Shown: positions 43,380 through 53,402, numbered from the stretch's first letter. The stretch: 64,000 nucleotides of DNA from JBDHTQ01 sp039808765 (GCA_039808765.1 JBDHTQ010000006.1:1-64000), one strand, 5' to 3'. Numbers and translations are program-made. The notes: generated by a model from the letters alone, not told the origin.

Positions 43380-44243
43380 TTAGTCATTCAATTCTTCTGG
43401 TTTGTTTACAAGGCAAATTAGGGCGTAACTCACAACCATCAGCAAAAACCAAGAACCGTACTTGCCAAACGAAACGATGGCCCAAGCAACATGTTGGTTA
43501 GGGTAAAGCCACGTCTTTGTTAGCGTCCCCACATTCTCGGCAACCCACACAAAAAAAGTAGAAAGAACGAGCGCGAGCAGGATTGGCATACGCCGATATT
43601 CTTTCCCTATGCGAAAATAAATCCACGTCCGACAAAATAATAAACCCGTCGCAACAAAAAGAATGAAGCGGCAATCATAAACAAAATGATGACTGAAAAA
43701 ATTAATGTAAACAGCAGCGCCCAGCACAAAAATTGTCCATACAGGAGGATGATTTTTGTACTTGAAGTCAAAAATATGGAATGATCGCGCAATGTAGCTG
43801 CCAATCGAGGCATACATAAATCCTGAAAAAAGTGGCACACCGGCAATGTGAAAAATACTGGCTTCGGGATAAGCCCATGAGCCATAACTCGTCTTAAAAA
43901 TCTCCATCATGGTACCAGCGGCATGAAATATAAAGATTACCTTCGCCTCATCAATTGTCTCTAGCCGAAAAAAAATCATAAGAAACTGAATAACAACGGC
44001 TGAAATGAAGATAAAGTCATAGCGCGCCAGCAACGCATTCTGAGGGTAAAAAAAATACGTTGCAATAATCAAAAAAACCATAAGCCCCGCAAAGAGACAA
44101 GCCCAAGCCTGTTTTACACCAAAACATATAAATTCATATGCAAACGCCCTTGATGAATTTTGCATGGCCCACATCTCAAGCCCCACCAAACAGCGCTGAA
44201 GTGCTTTATTTTGACAGAAGAAAAATGGTGAAGAAATGGTCAT
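43380..44243 (-). CDS. DUF817 integral membrane protein
   Basis: The 287-residue protein has about eight transmembrane helices and matches the DUF817 family: a start EFICFGVKQAWACLFAG, then the conserved HAAGTMMEIFKTSYGSWAYPE, FSGFMYASIGSYIAR and the C-terminal WLYPNQHVAWAIVSFGKYGSW. The family has no known function and belongs to the inner membrane. It lies downstream of bioB on the same strand with 168 bp between them. Confidence 0.85.
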   Translation of the reverse strand: MTISSPFFFCQNKALQRCLVGLEMWAMQNSSRAFAYEFICFGVKQAWACLFAGLMVFLIIATYFFYPQNALLARYDFIFISAVVIQFLMIFFRLETIDEAKVIFIFHAAGTMMEIFKTSYGSWAYPEASIFHIAGVPLFSGFMYASIGSYIARSFHIFDFKYKNHPPVWTIFVLGAAVYINFFSHHFVYDCRFILFVATGLLFCRTWIYFRIGKEYRRMPILLALVLSTFFVWVAENVGTLTKTWLYPNQHVAWAIVSFGKYGSWFLLMVVSYALICLVNKPEELND

Positions 44244-44411
44244 AAATTGTCCCGTTTTTTGCTTTATTTAAGCGTTTTCATGGCAAAAAAAAAGCACCAC
44301 TTCAAGCACAAAACTTTCGCTTTTCAATTTTTCTCTTTATCTCACGTAAAAAGATCGCGCCTTGTATAATCGATCGCTTTGTTTTTAGCAGTAACCAACA
44401 TCGTAATGGTT

Positions 44412-45362
44412 TTAATGCGAGGCCAATTCCAAAGGCTCAAGCCCGAGACGCTGGAACAATTCTTCGTCTTTTTGCGGAATCTGATTATCAGCGGTCAAAA
44501 GCTTTTCGCCATAAAAAATTGAATTTGCTCCCGCCAAAAAACATAAAGCCTGCATTTCATCAGACATCGCCTCCCGCCCGGCCGACAAACGGATGAAAGA
44601 CTGGGGCATAAGAATACGGGCGAGTGCAATCGTTTTCACAAAATCAAACGGATCAACATCCTGCTGACCCGCCAAGGGCGTTCCCGGAATACGAATCAAC
44701 TTATTGATCGGCACTGATTCAGGTGGCTCAGCTAAACTTGCCAACGTAACCAGCATTTTAATGCGATCATCGTTAGTTTCACCCATGCCGAGAATGCCTC
44801 CACAGCATACCTTTAAACCGGCACCGCGCACCTTGTCGAGCGTGTCGATACGATCTTGAAACGTTCTTGTCGTGATGACTTTATCGTAAAACTCTTCCGA
44901 TGTATCAATATTATGATTATAAAAATCTAGCCCTGCTTTCTTGAGCCGCTCTGCTTGCCCTTCTCGCAACAAGCCTAATGTAACACATGTTTCCAGCCCG
45001 AGCTTTTTTACTTCTGACACCATACTGCACACTTGATCTAAATCTTCATCACGCGGCCCCCGCCATGCCGCCCCCATACAAAAACGACTTGCACCTGTAT
45101 CTTTTGCACGCTTTGCAGCCTGCACAACATCCGCTAAAGCCATGAGCGGCTCTTTCTTGATACGTGTTTCATAGTGTGCTGATTGTGGGCAATAAGAACA
45201 GTTTTCGGGGCAGCTTCCGGTTTTTATGCTTAAAAGCGTACTGACCTGAACTTTGTTGGATGGAAAATTTTTTCTATGAATTGTTTGAGCGTCAAAAATA
45301 ATCTCGCTTAATGGCGCATTAAAAATTGATTTTGCTTGCTCAAATGTCCATTTTTTCTGCAT
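44412..45362 (-). CDS. bioB: Biotin synthase
   Basis: BioB inserts sulfur into dethiobiotin, the last step of biotin synthesis. The 316-residue radical SAM enzyme has the 4Fe-4S motif in GSCPENCSYCPQS, the 2Fe-2S cysteines in RFCMGAAWRGPRD, ETCVTLG and VCCGGILGMGE, and the conserved Arg in IRLSAGREAM. It is a little shorter than E. coli BioB at the C-terminus. No other bio gene is adjacent, so the pathway must be completed elsewhere or by salvage of dethiobiotin. Confidence 0.96.
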   Translation of the reverse strand: MQKKWTFEQAKSIFNAPLSEIIFDAQTIHRKNFPSNKVQVSTLLSIKTGSCPENCSYCPQSAHYETRIKKEPLMALADVVQAAKRAKDTGASRFCMGAAWRGPRDEDLDQVCSMVSEVKKLGLETCVTLGLLREGQAERLKKAGLDFYNHNIDTSEEFYDKVITTRTFQDRIDTLDKVRGAGLKVCCGGILGMGETNDDRIKMLVTLASLAEPPESVPINKLIRIPGTPLAGQQDVDPFDFVKTIALARILMPQSFIRLSAGREAMSDEMQALCFLAGANSIFYGEKLLTADNQIPQKDEELFQRLGLEPLELASH

Positions 45363-45705
45363 GCTCGCCCCAAACTTTATACAAGGTAAACGGATGTGTA
45401 AGACGTAAGAACGATAAACTCAAAAACACTTCAAAGTTGCAGCGAACATTACACACCAAGAAACGCGCGTCAAGAAAACGCTTATCTTATCGATCTTATT
45501 TCCAGAATGACCCAACGAGTGCGTATACAAAATTAGACTGTGCTTCGCAACGCGCTACCCTGGCAAGGGAACAAAAAACATAACGCCATAACTTCTTTAC
45601 GTGTACAGCAAAGTTATGGCGTACTGTGTGCTTATTTTCTTGACGTAGTAAACGTAAAACACTAACTCTTACTCTGTTTTTATTTAAACATATAGGAGGA
45701 AAGAA
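45363..45705. other. Divergent region between bioB and the 490-residue gene, with an orphan hairpin
   Basis: The 343 bases hold promoters for both genes. At 45583-45594 and 45611-45622, ACGCCATAACTT and AAGTTATGGCGT form a perfect 12-bp stem; on the minus strand it is followed by TTTTTTG as in a terminator, yet no minus-strand gene precedes it. TTGACG (45649-45654 region) with a 17-base spacer to TAACTC is a possible promoter for the plus-strand gene. Confidence 0.45.
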
Positions 45706-47178
45706 ATGTCTTCATCAAGCGAATTTGATAATGTTGAATATAAAGCTTGGAAAAGTCTTAAAGCAGCTCAAGTTCAGCTGAGAAAATCAATAAGTTTTAG
45801 ACAAGTAATAATACAAAAAAATTTGCGTACGGCAAGGCATATTCCTAATCCAGATTGTGTCCCGACACCACATCACAAGCCTCATAAAACCCGTTTTTTT
45901 AATAAAGTTAAACTATTATACTTAGACAGCTTACTCTTGATAAAAATTCAAAAGATGATTGAGCTATCCGAGAAAGATCCGTCAAAGTGTGCGCGCGTTG
46001 TGGCGTTATTAAAGAGCACCGGTGATGTTAGACCAAAATTTTTTTCATCGTATGTGATGCATCGTTCATGGCTTCCTGTTGCTAAACGCCAACCTAATCC
46101 GGATCTGCTTCGGGTTTTGATTGCCAACCACTGTGTGTCCTGCCTTCGCCCTGAGCGACTAGATCCACATACTGAACCATGCCGATTTAGTCCGAATCCA
46201 CAACTTGACGCCTTAAAAGTTTTTATCAATGGCTTAATCCAAGAATTTGCGACTTCTACACAAGCCCCCGTGAATCCAGCACTAAGAGATGCGGTTTTTA
46301 TGGGTATTTGTGACGGTGTGCTACGGGCGCCGAATGCCAAAAACGCCTCACAACTCTACGCTAGTTTATCGACAAAACTTGGAGAGCGTTATACGGTAGA
46401 ATCACCTGTTGTTGAATACTTTTTGTGCGCAGGGCGTGCACTTTTAGATCGCCCACAACACCACTTTATTAACGCGCAAAAGGAAAGATATGCTGCCTCA
46501 AAACAGTATGACCGTTCTGCTATCGCGAACGCGATGCTCTATGCTGTACGTCTCTCTGAGAGAAAAATGATAGGCACTCTTTTACTCGTACTTGGGGCTG
46601 AACACCCCCCACTTGATGCGACACAACTCTATTCTATGTCGTTACAAAAACTTTCTCCTGAGGAAAGATACACAGCTGTACATCTCGCTCTGAGGAATTT
46701 GAGACGCAACGTTGATGGGGCAATCCGTACCGATTCTGGGTCGATGAATAGTCGTTTAGACGAGGCATATCCCCTTCTTCGTTATGCTCAAAAGATTGTG
46801 GTGTTAGCTGGCCTCTCCCCTGAAATGCCTTTTGCAACAAAAGAAATTTCATACAGCCCCCCTGCTGAACCTTATGCTGATCCAATAAAAACCTGGGGTT
46901 TGATGGGAGAAACGAGACGTAACGGCGCCCATATCACGTATTGCTTTACTCATCCTTATGAAGATTTTGACCCCTCACGTGAAGATATAACTCGTTCAGT
47001 TATGGTAACCCCTGCCGCACACCCCCCATCAGCATCTTTTTTGCAGCTGGCGCGCATAGGTTCAAAAATTCCTGAAGCTATGGCGGATGCAATTGATTTG
47101 CTTTATGCACAAAGACAGGGTGTTCCGGCCAGAGCCCCCTTTAGAAAAGTGGTCCCTCCTTTTCTTTCGGATCAATAA
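45706..47178 (+). CDS. Uncharacterised 490-residue protein
   Basis: The protein has no signal peptide or membrane helix and matches no family I know. The N-terminal 110 residues are basic, followed by a helical region and short tandem-helix segments (for example LRDAVFMGICDGVLRAPN, FLCAGRALLDRPQHHF, SAIANAMLYAVRLSERKM) that could form an alpha-solenoid. A cysteine pair appears in HCVSCLRPERLD. The C-terminus is Pro-rich. AGGAGG lies before the ATG, so it is expressed. Like the HEAT-like protein at 8.6-10.3 kb it starts with MSSSS, which may be chance. Confidence 0.6.
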   Translation: MSSSSEFDNVEYKAWKSLKAAQVQLRKSISFRQVIIQKNLRTARHIPNPDCVPTPHHKPHKTRFFNKVKLLYLDSLLLIKIQKMIELSEKDPSKCARVVALLKSTGDVRPKFFSSYVMHRSWLPVAKRQPNPDLLRVLIANHCVSCLRPERLDPHTEPCRFSPNPQLDALKVFINGLIQEFATSTQAPVNPALRDAVFMGICDGVLRAPNAKNASQLYASLSTKLGERYTVESPVVEYFLCAGRALLDRPQHHFINAQKERYAASKQYDRSAIANAMLYAVRLSERKMIGTLLLVLGAEHPPLDATQLYSMSLQKLSPEERYTAVHLALRNLRRNVDGAIRTDSGSMNSRLDEAYPLLRYAQKIVVLAGLSPEMPFATKEISYSPPAEPYADPIKTWGLMGETRRNGAHITYCFTHPYEDFDPSREDITRSVMVTPAAHPPSASFLQLARIGSKIPEAMADAIDLLYAQRQGVPARAPFRKVVPPFLSDQ

Positions 47179-47232
47179 TTTACTCTCTGAAAACAGAAAT
47201 TAATTCCCCCTCACTCATTTCACAAAAAAATC

Positions 47233-47259
47233 AGCCGTGATCGTTTTTTGATCACGGCT
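47233..47259 (-). terminator. Intrinsic terminator of the ABC exporter gene
   Basis: AGCCGTGATC and GATCACGGCT pair over 10 bp; on the minus strand TTTTTTT follows. It lies just past the exporter stop codon and may also stop the converging gene. Confidence 0.88.
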
Positions 47260-47265
47260 TGATTA

Positions 47266-49164
47266 CTATCCATCCACGTCATCAAATACAAAACTGCTTG
47301 CGGCTTTTTCCTCTTTCAAAACCCCCCCTGATTGCATGCGCCACAGCTTGGCATATTGACTGGTTTGATTTTTAACAAGCTGCTCATGCGTACCGTCTTC
47401 AACAATTTTACCTGCATCTATGACAATAATTCTATCCATTTGGCGCAAGGTAGACAAACGGTGAGCAACGGCGATTACGGTTTTATTTTCCATAATTTCC
47501 TCCAATGCGAACTGAATGGCGTGCTCGCTTTCGCTGTCCAGTGCTGAGGTAGCCTCATCCAAAATCAAGACCGGTGCTTGTTTCAGAATGGCACGCGCAA
47601 TACTGATACGCTGCTTTTGACCACCTGAGAGTTTTACACCGCGCTCACCCACATACGCCTCATACCCTTTTCGGCCCTCATTATCTTCAAGCGAGAGGAT
47701 AAACTCATGAGCACTGGCTTTTTTCGCCGCCGCGATCACCTCATCCATCGTGGCATCGGGTTTACCGTACTGGATATTATCAAAAATCGAACGGTGAAAA
47801 AGATAACTCTCCTGCGTTACCATGGTGATGTTCTGGCGCAGGCTATCTTGTGTTACTTTCGCAATGTTTTGACCATCAATCAGGATCTCGCCTTGCTGTA
47901 TATCATAAGCGCGCATGAGCACGCTGGTAATTGTTGATTTTCCTGCGCCACTCCTGCCCACTACACCAACTTTCTGGCCCGCCGGAATCGTGAGATTAAA
48001 GTTTTGCAGCACCGGTTTTGACATTACGTCTTGGGCTCTGTCATAATCAAAACACACATTTTTGAACATTACAGCCGCGGCGTTTGCATTGGCCTGCAGC
48101 GCAGGAGCCTGATCAATATTAACAATGCGATGCGGTTTTGTCAGTGTGTCAACACTTTCTTGCACATTCCCAAGGTTATCAAAAACATCCGAAGTTTCAT
48201 ACATAATCCAGTTTGACTGAAACGTTGCCTGCAAGGCCATGGGCAGCGCCATCGCCGTTGCGGCCACGCCCGCTTGTCCATTCATCTCAATCAGCTTGAA
48301 TCCGATCAGTGCTGTCGAGACAATGAGGGCAACATTCATCACCTCAAGCACCAAACTCATCAGACAGATTGTGCCGGTCGCCCTTCGTAAACTTTCACTA
48401 TGCACACGAAGATGGTCAAGAGCGCGCTGATCTTCGTACTGTGTGCGCGCAAAATATTTGATCGGAAGCGCATTCGTAAAACTATCGACCAGCTGCCCCA
48501 TAAACGTGCTGAAGTCTTCGGAGTGCACACGTGACCGCTCTCCAACTTTTGGAGTAAAATATATTAGCACAATAATATAGCACACCAACCAAACACTCAG
48601 CGGCAATCCCAACCAAATGTTTTCCCGAAAGAGGAAATACAGATTACTCACAGTAAAAATCGCTGCAAACCAGATGGCACTGATCGCTGATTTTACCGCA
48701 TCGCGCAGACTGGGGCCCGTTTGCTGCAACTTATTGGCAAGACGTCCGGCAAAGTCGTTTTGAAAAAACGACAGGGGCTGACGCACCGTATACCAATATA
48801 ATTGATGACGCACCATATTGCTCACATAGGGCGTGTAAACAAGCTGGTAAAGAATTTCGCTGACAAACCCCGTGAAAAGGCGCACAGCCACTAAAGCAAC
48901 TCCCAGCCAGATCATAGCCCCTCTGTAGTCACCTTGGTCCACCAATGCGCCGACATACCAGTACATAATTGAAACCAAAATCCCAAAAACCCCTTCAATA
49001 AGGATAATTCCAGCGATTAAACCTTTTATCTGACGCAAAAAGAACCAGATAAAAGGCCATAACCGTGTTGGCAGATGTGTAATTCCCTCTGCGGGAAGGC
49101 GATCAATATTCAGCCGCGCATAGCCATTAAGCGTGTGAAATAATTTTTTTAATTTTGTAAACAT
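47266..49164 (-). CDS. ABC exporter, fused permease and ATPase (MsbA/MdlB-like)
   Basis: The 632-residue half-transporter has six transmembrane helices in the first 340 residues and a nucleotide-binding domain with Walker A GRSGAGKSTITSVLM, Q-loop, signature LSGGQKQRISIARAIL and Walker B VLILDEATSALDSE. The N-terminal part FSSNGYARLNI-type region is longer than in MsbA. Homodimers of this group move lipids, drugs or siderophore-like compounds outwards; the substrate is not visible. It is a monocistronic unit with its own terminator. Confidence 0.92.
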   Translation of the reverse strand: MFTKLKKLFHTLNGYARLNIDRLPAEGITHLPTRLWPFIWFFLRQIKGLIAGIILIEGVFGILVSIMYWYVGALVDQGDYRGAMIWLGVALVAVRLFTGFVSEILYQLVYTPYVSNMVRHQLYWYTVRQPLSFFQNDFAGRLANKLQQTGPSLRDAVKSAISAIWFAAIFTVSNLYFLFRENIWLGLPLSVWLVCYIIVLIYFTPKVGERSRVHSEDFSTFMGQLVDSFTNALPIKYFARTQYEDQRALDHLRVHSESLRRATGTICLMSLVLEVMNVALIVSTALIGFKLIEMNGQAGVAATAMALPMALQATFQSNWIMYETSDVFDNLGNVQESVDTLTKPHRIVNIDQAPALQANANAAAVMFKNVCFDYDRAQDVMSKPVLQNFNLTIPAGQKVGVVGRSGAGKSTITSVLMRAYDIQQGEILIDGQNIAKVTQDSLRQNITMVTQESYLFHRSIFDNIQYGKPDATMDEVIAAAKKASAHEFILSLEDNEGRKGYEAYVGERGVKLSGGQKQRISIARAILKQAPVLILDEATSALDSESEHAIQFALEEIMENKTVIAVAHRLSTLRQMDRIIVIDAGKIVEDGTHEQLVKNQTSQYAKLWRMQSGGVLKEEKAASSFVFDDVDG

Positions 49165-49327
49165 AGTAAACCTCGTTCTTCTTAGTAAGGAAGAAGCCTG
49201 ATAATCGTTAATTTTTATAGAAAATTGCCAATTGTCAGCCCTTTGTGTGCTGACATGGAAAAACCCCAGTTTTTATTTTGCTTGACCAACTTAAACGAAA
49301 CGCTCACATAATTACAAGTATTTTTTA

Positions 49328-50035
49328 TTACCACCCCAGCGCAACGATGGCAGAAGGGGTTAAATCATGATAGCACCCATCAAACGTAATTGTTCCTTTT
49401 TCCAATACGTACAAGCGGTCAGCAAGATGCGCGGAAACATGTTTGTTTTGTTCGCTTAACAAAATAGAAAGCCCCGCCTGCTTCAATTGCCGTATCGCCT
49501 CAATCAAACTTTGAACAATGATAGGCGCTAACCCTTCCGTTGGTTCATCAAGTAATAAGCAACGTGGATTGGTCATAAGGGTACGACCCAACGACAACAT
49601 TTGTTGTTCACCTCCCGAAAGGTGCCCACCCAAACGATTCTTTAGCTCTTCCAATTTTGGAAAAAGCGCATAAACGCGATCAACGGTCCATGATGAGCCA
49701 AAAGCACTTTTATCAAAAACATCAGCTGCACGCCGCCCCGTTTCAAGATTTTCCCTTACCGTTAATTCACGAAAAATTCTCCTACCTTCAGGCACATAGC
49801 CCAAGCCCAATCGCGCTCGTTCATAATTTTTAAGTGTATTTATTTTCTTACCATTAAATAAAATCGCGCCATTTGTAGCAGGTATAGCGCCGATAATGGC
49901 CTTCATCATTGTTGTTTTCCCAGCACCATTACGCCCCAAAAGACCAACAATTTCACCCTCTTTTACACACAATGAAACACCGCGTAAGATATGCGCTTGG
50001 GCGTAATAAGTGTCCAGGTTTTCAACATTCAGCAT
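49328..50035 (-). CDS. livF: Branched-chain-type ABC importer ATPase, LivF-like
   Basis: The 235-residue ATPase has Walker A GRNGAGKTTMMKAI, signature LSGGEQQMLSLGRTL and Walker B CLLLDEPTEGLAPI, the last being typical of LivF. Last gene of the five-gene import operon; its ATG overlaps the preceding stop codon as TAATG. Confidence 0.93.
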   Translation of the reverse strand: MLNVENLDTYYAQAHILRGVSLCVKEGEIVGLLGRNGAGKTTMMKAIIGAIPATNGAILFNGKKINTLKNYERARLGLGYVPEGRRIFRELTVRENLETGRRAADVFDKSAFGSSWTVDRVYALFPKLEELKNRLGGHLSGGEQQMLSLGRTLMTNPRCLLLDEPTEGLAPIIVQSLIEAIRQLKQAGLSILLSEQNKHVSAHLADRLYVLEKGTITFDGCYHDLTPSAIVALGW

Positions 50036-51234
50036 TATTTTCTCATCTGCTCAATCTCTGCATCTGATGGAAAATAATTTTTCCCTTCTTTATATTCTGC
50101 ATTGATAAGAACCGGCTTTCCGTCAACGATCGCTGTCTCACCAATCCAGATTCCGTTCGTGGGAACATTATCGATATCGCGCACTGTAATGTCACCAAAC
50201 AGACTGTGCTTGACCTCAAGATTTTTTAGAGCAGCAATCAACGCATCTGTCTCTACACTCTGCGCTTTTTCAATCGCAGCACAAATCACCTGTCCTGTCA
50301 GATAAGATTCAAGAGCGGTCATCCTCACATCTTGGTGATAAAGTTCCATATACTTTTCTGCAAAGCTTTTCATGTCGGGTGTCAGCGGATGCTCAAAAGC
50401 CGGCATGCCTGTTGTTATGATCCCCACAGGGAGCGAGCCCCCCATTTCAGCCATAAATTCCGGCCGTCCGACGTTATCCCCTACAATCAAGACTTTATCT
50501 GTAAGCCCACGCTTTTTTGCCTCTCTTAAAAACTGTACCAGATCTGAGCCCCACAAGGATGTGTAAACAGCATCAACATTGCTTTGCAAAAGAACATTGA
50601 CGACACTTCCTGCATCAATCTTGCTTATTGGGGTCCAAAGCTCTTGAACCCATTGTGCTTGCGGCTCATACTTTGCGAGGTTTGTTTTAAACGCTGCAAT
50701 GTTGTCTTGGCCCCACGCATAGTTATGGTTGATTGTTCCCCATCTCATTTTGTGCTGTTGTGCGGCCCGCTCAGCCATCATGGCGTTAAAACTGTAAAGA
50801 AGTGGCCCTGCACCGCGATACATATAGTCATTGCCTTGCTGCCAAACTGATGTATCCGAATTAACGCAAGCCGAAATAAAAATCATTTTATGCTGTTGTG
50901 CATAAGATGAAAAAGCCAGCTCAATATTGGCGAGATTACACCCTGTAACAATATCCGGTTTTTCAGTAAGCAGAAGTTGCTGAAGTTTTGTCACTGCTGT
51001 TTCAGGTTTGCCCGTATCATCTGCGTGTATAATTTCAATCGGTCGTCCAAGCACACCTCCTACACTATTTTGAGCATTGATCACCATATCAAACCCTTGT
51101 CGCGTGGGCGTTGTAAACGCAGCACCTGAACTGTAACTGGAGATATCAAGAATTTTGACAGGTGTTTTTTCTCCTGCATTTGCCAAAGGAACAAACAAAA
51201 GCATCGAAAGGGCAAAAAGTGTCATCCGCATCAT
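50035..51234 (-). CDS. Periplasmic binding protein of the Liv-type importer (second of two)
   Basis: The 399-residue protein has a signal peptide (ending PLANA) and a Peripla_BP_6 (type I) fold: KILDISSYSSGAAF, NSVGGVLGRPIEIIHADDTG, then the C-lobe with TALESYLTGQVICAAIEKA. It captures the substrate for the LivHMGF permease. It shares only distant similarity with the other binding protein of the operon and so may bind a different ligand. No amino-acid contact motif lets me name the ligand. Confidence 0.9.
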   Translation of the reverse strand: MMRMTLFALSMLLFVPLANAGEKTPVKILDISSYSSGAAFTTPTRQGFDMVINAQNSVGGVLGRPIEIIHADDTGKPETAVTKLQQLLLTEKPDIVTGCNLANIELAFSSYAQQHKMIFISACVNSDTSVWQQGNDYMYRGAGPLLYSFNAMMAERAAQQHKMRWGTINHNYAWGQDNIAAFKTNLAKYEPQAQWVQELWTPISKIDAGSVVNVLLQSNVDAVYTSLWGSDLVQFLREAKKRGLTDKVLIVGDNVGRPEFMAEMGGSLPVGIITTGMPAFEHPLTPDMKSFAEKYMELYHQDVRMTALESYLTGQVICAAIEKAQSVETDALIAALKNLEVKHSLFGDITVRDIDNVPTNGIWIGETAIVDGKPVLINAEYKEGKNYFPSDAEIEQMRK

Positions 51235-52419
51235 TTATTTCTCCACCGTCGCAGAAAATGATTCAGGCGTTGCTGCCAAATCTGAGACGTTTAAAAACTG
51301 TGTAACATCAAATGACCCCTTACCATCTTTATTATGGGTATAGCCCACCCAATAATTATTATAAACCTGTTGCTCTTCCGGCCGCATCGTCAAAAGGCCA
51401 ATCGGACTTTCAATCTGCAAACCACGCAACGCTTCTACGATACTCTCGCTCTCAAGATTTTTAGCCTTACGTAAAGCCTCAATAGAAAACTGCATAATTT
51501 TATAACCGTCATATGAAACCCCATCAGGCTCTGCATGATAGCGGGCGACATAGCGGTCGCGAAACGATTGAGCGGCTTGAGAATCAGGATGCGTGGGAAC
51601 TCCAACACTAAACCAGCCTTCAGGATAATCAGCTCCCAACTCGCGAATAGCAAGCGGTGTTCCAACCAAATCTCCAATAACAAAAACATTATCAAAAAAG
51701 CCCAGTTTTTTAGCTGCGCGAACGTACTGGGGAAGATCGGATGTGAAAAGCTGGTTAAAGACAGCTTCTGGCTTTGCTTTCTTTAAAACGAGAATCTCTT
51801 CTTGCGCATTTATTTTGCCCAAGTTTGGATAACGTTCTTCAACAAACTCAACATCAGGTTTCAACTTCAGTAATTCTTTTTTAAAGGCTGCTGAAATGGT
51901 GTGACCGTATTGATAATTAGGCGCAATGATAGCCCAGCGCTTAAAGGGCTTATGCGCAGCTTCTTCTGCAAAAATACGTGCATAGACATCAATACACTCC
52001 ATCGTAACAAACCAGTACGGATTTTTATCACGACCAATTAAATCGCAAGCTCCCCCCCATTGCTTGAGAAAAGGAATTTTATTCTGCTTCGCGTAATCAC
52101 TCACAGCCAATCCCACGTGATCCAGCCCAGCTCCAATGAGCATCACCACATGATCACGCATGACTAAATCTTGGGCAATCAAGACAGCCTTGGCGGTATC
52201 AGCTTGATCATCGCGGGAGATTACCTCAACCTTGCGGCCATTCACACCTCCTTGCGCATTGTAGTCATCAAGCGCCATTTGCCAGCCGTTACGAAACGGA
52301 TATGAGAACTCTGGTGCGCCAGTGTAGCTCATCATTTCTCCGATTTTTATAGTGGATTCTTCACCATGCGCTGGAAAAGAGAAAAGGAATCCCAAGAGCA
52401 AAAAAACTATTTTTTTCAT
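51235..52419 (-). CDS. Periplasmic binding protein of the Liv-type importer (first of two)
   Basis: The 394-residue protein has a signal peptide cut after PAHG and the type I binding fold: TIKIGEMMSYTGAPEFSYPF, YNAQGGVNGRKVEVISRDDQ, GAGLDHVGLAVSDYA, IIAPNYQYG and YDGYKIMQFSIEAL. It starts one base after the LivG stop and ends one base before the next binding protein, so the operon is tightly packed. Ligand unknown; amino acids, amides or urea are options for this family. Confidence 0.9.
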   Translation of the reverse strand: MKKIVFLLLGFLFSFPAHGEESTIKIGEMMSYTGAPEFSYPFRNGWQMALDDYNAQGGVNGRKVEVISRDDQADTAKAVLIAQDLVMRDHVVMLIGAGLDHVGLAVSDYAKQNKIPFLKQWGGACDLIGRDKNPYWFVTMECIDVYARIFAEEAAHKPFKRWAIIAPNYQYGHTISAAFKKELLKLKPDVEFVEERYPNLGKINAQEEILVLKKAKPEAVFNQLFTSDLPQYVRAAKKLGFFDNVFVIGDLVGTPLAIRELGADYPEGWFSVGVPTHPDSQAAQSFRDRYVARYHAEPDGVSYDGYKIMQFSIEALRKAKNLESESIVEALRGLQIESPIGLLTMRPEEQQVYNNYWVGYTHNKDGKGSFDVTQFLNVSDLAATPESFSATVEK

Positions 52420-53250
52420 TTACCGTTCATCCTCTTCACCAAGATAAAGTAATTGTACGTTTTTGTCTGCGCGAATATTTTTTGGCAACCCTCGTGCAAT
52501 AATTTCTCCCCGATGCATCACAATAACCCAATTGGCATAATTAAAAACAGCATCCATGTCATGCTCTGTAAAAAGAACACCAAGGTTACGCTCGCGTGCC
52601 AACGCTTGTGTGAGCCGCATCAAAGTATCACGCTCTTCAATCCCCATTCCGGCTGTTGGCTCATCCATAAGCAGCAATTTTGGATTGAGCGCCAACGCCA
52701 TAGCCAATTCAAGCCGCTTGAGGTCACCATAGGCTAATGTCGCTGTAGGCTGGTCAGCAAGAGCATGAAGGCTCACCATCTCCAAAAAACCCATTGCATC
52801 AGATCTGTGCTGCTTGTTTGCACAGCCCCACAGTTGTTTCCATTGCTGTGAAGAAGAAAGCAAAACCATCTGCACATTTTCAATTACTGTCATGCTCTCA
52901 AATGTTGCCGTAATTTGAAATGTACGTGCAATCCCTAATCGCGCCAAGCGGCGTGGTGAAAGTCCGGCAATGCTAAGCGCCTCCGTTTGTGCACGCGGAA
53001 TTGCACCGGCTTTTTCAAGCTCAATGCGCTGTTCTGTGTTAAGAGCAAGAGGATCATAAAGAACCCGCCCCCCATTACTTTTTAGCTGACCGTTAATGCA
53101 GTTAAAAGTGGTGGTTTTTCCTGCTCCATTCGACCCGATAAGCGCCACCAGTTGTCCGGGACGGACATCAAATGAGATAGAGCGAACAGCCTCGACCCCG
53201 CCAAATGACTTATGTAAATTTTCTACTTTCAGTAGCGCAGAATGAAGCAT
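52420..53250 (-). CDS. livG: Branched-chain-type ABC importer ATPase, LivG-like
   Basis: The 276-residue ATPase has Walker A GSNGAGKTTTFNCINGQ, a family-specific insertion ending GIARTFQ, signature LAYGDLKRLELAMALAL and Walker B LLLMDEPTAGMG. The start MLHSALLKVENLHKSFGG is typical, but it lacks a clear ribosome site; a longer frame begins 32 codons upstream. It follows the fused permease gene by 152 bp, the longest gap in the operon. Confidence 0.92.
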   Translation of the reverse strand: MLHSALLKVENLHKSFGGVEAVRSISFDVRPGQLVALIGSNGAGKTTTFNCINGQLKSNGGRVLYDPLALNTEQRIELEKAGAIPRAQTEALSIAGLSPRRLARLGIARTFQITATFESMTVIENVQMVLLSSSQQWKQLWGCANKQHRSDAMGFLEMVSLHALADQPTATLAYGDLKRLELAMALALNPKLLLMDEPTAGMGIEERDTLMRLTQALARERNLGVLFTEHDMDAVFNYANWVIVMHRGEIIARGLPKNIRADKNVQLLYLGEEDER

Positions 53251-53402
53251 TATAATAAACCACCTGTCGATCCTGACACACCGAAAACACTCACCTTTAT
53301 AAGTAAAAAACGAGGTGATATGTCTATCGCATGAGTAACTGTACACCTCTCACAAAAATTGCTGAACAAACTTATTTTAGATCGTCGCGTTTTATGCATT
53401 CT

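Noticed and set aside
43380..44243. DUF817 protein as a biotin transporter because it lies next to bioB
   Set aside because: It has no BioY motifs and is 168 bp from bioB; adjacency alone is too weak.
8647..47178. Common MSSSS start of the HEAT-like protein and the 490-residue protein as evidence of one family
   Set aside because: The similarity ends after the first residues; short Ser runs are common by chance.
53251..53346. 32-residue N-terminal extension of LivG
   Set aside because: The extension is Cys/His-rich with no similarity to LivG, and the family start MLHSALLKVENL fits the inner ATG, although neither start has a good ribosome site.
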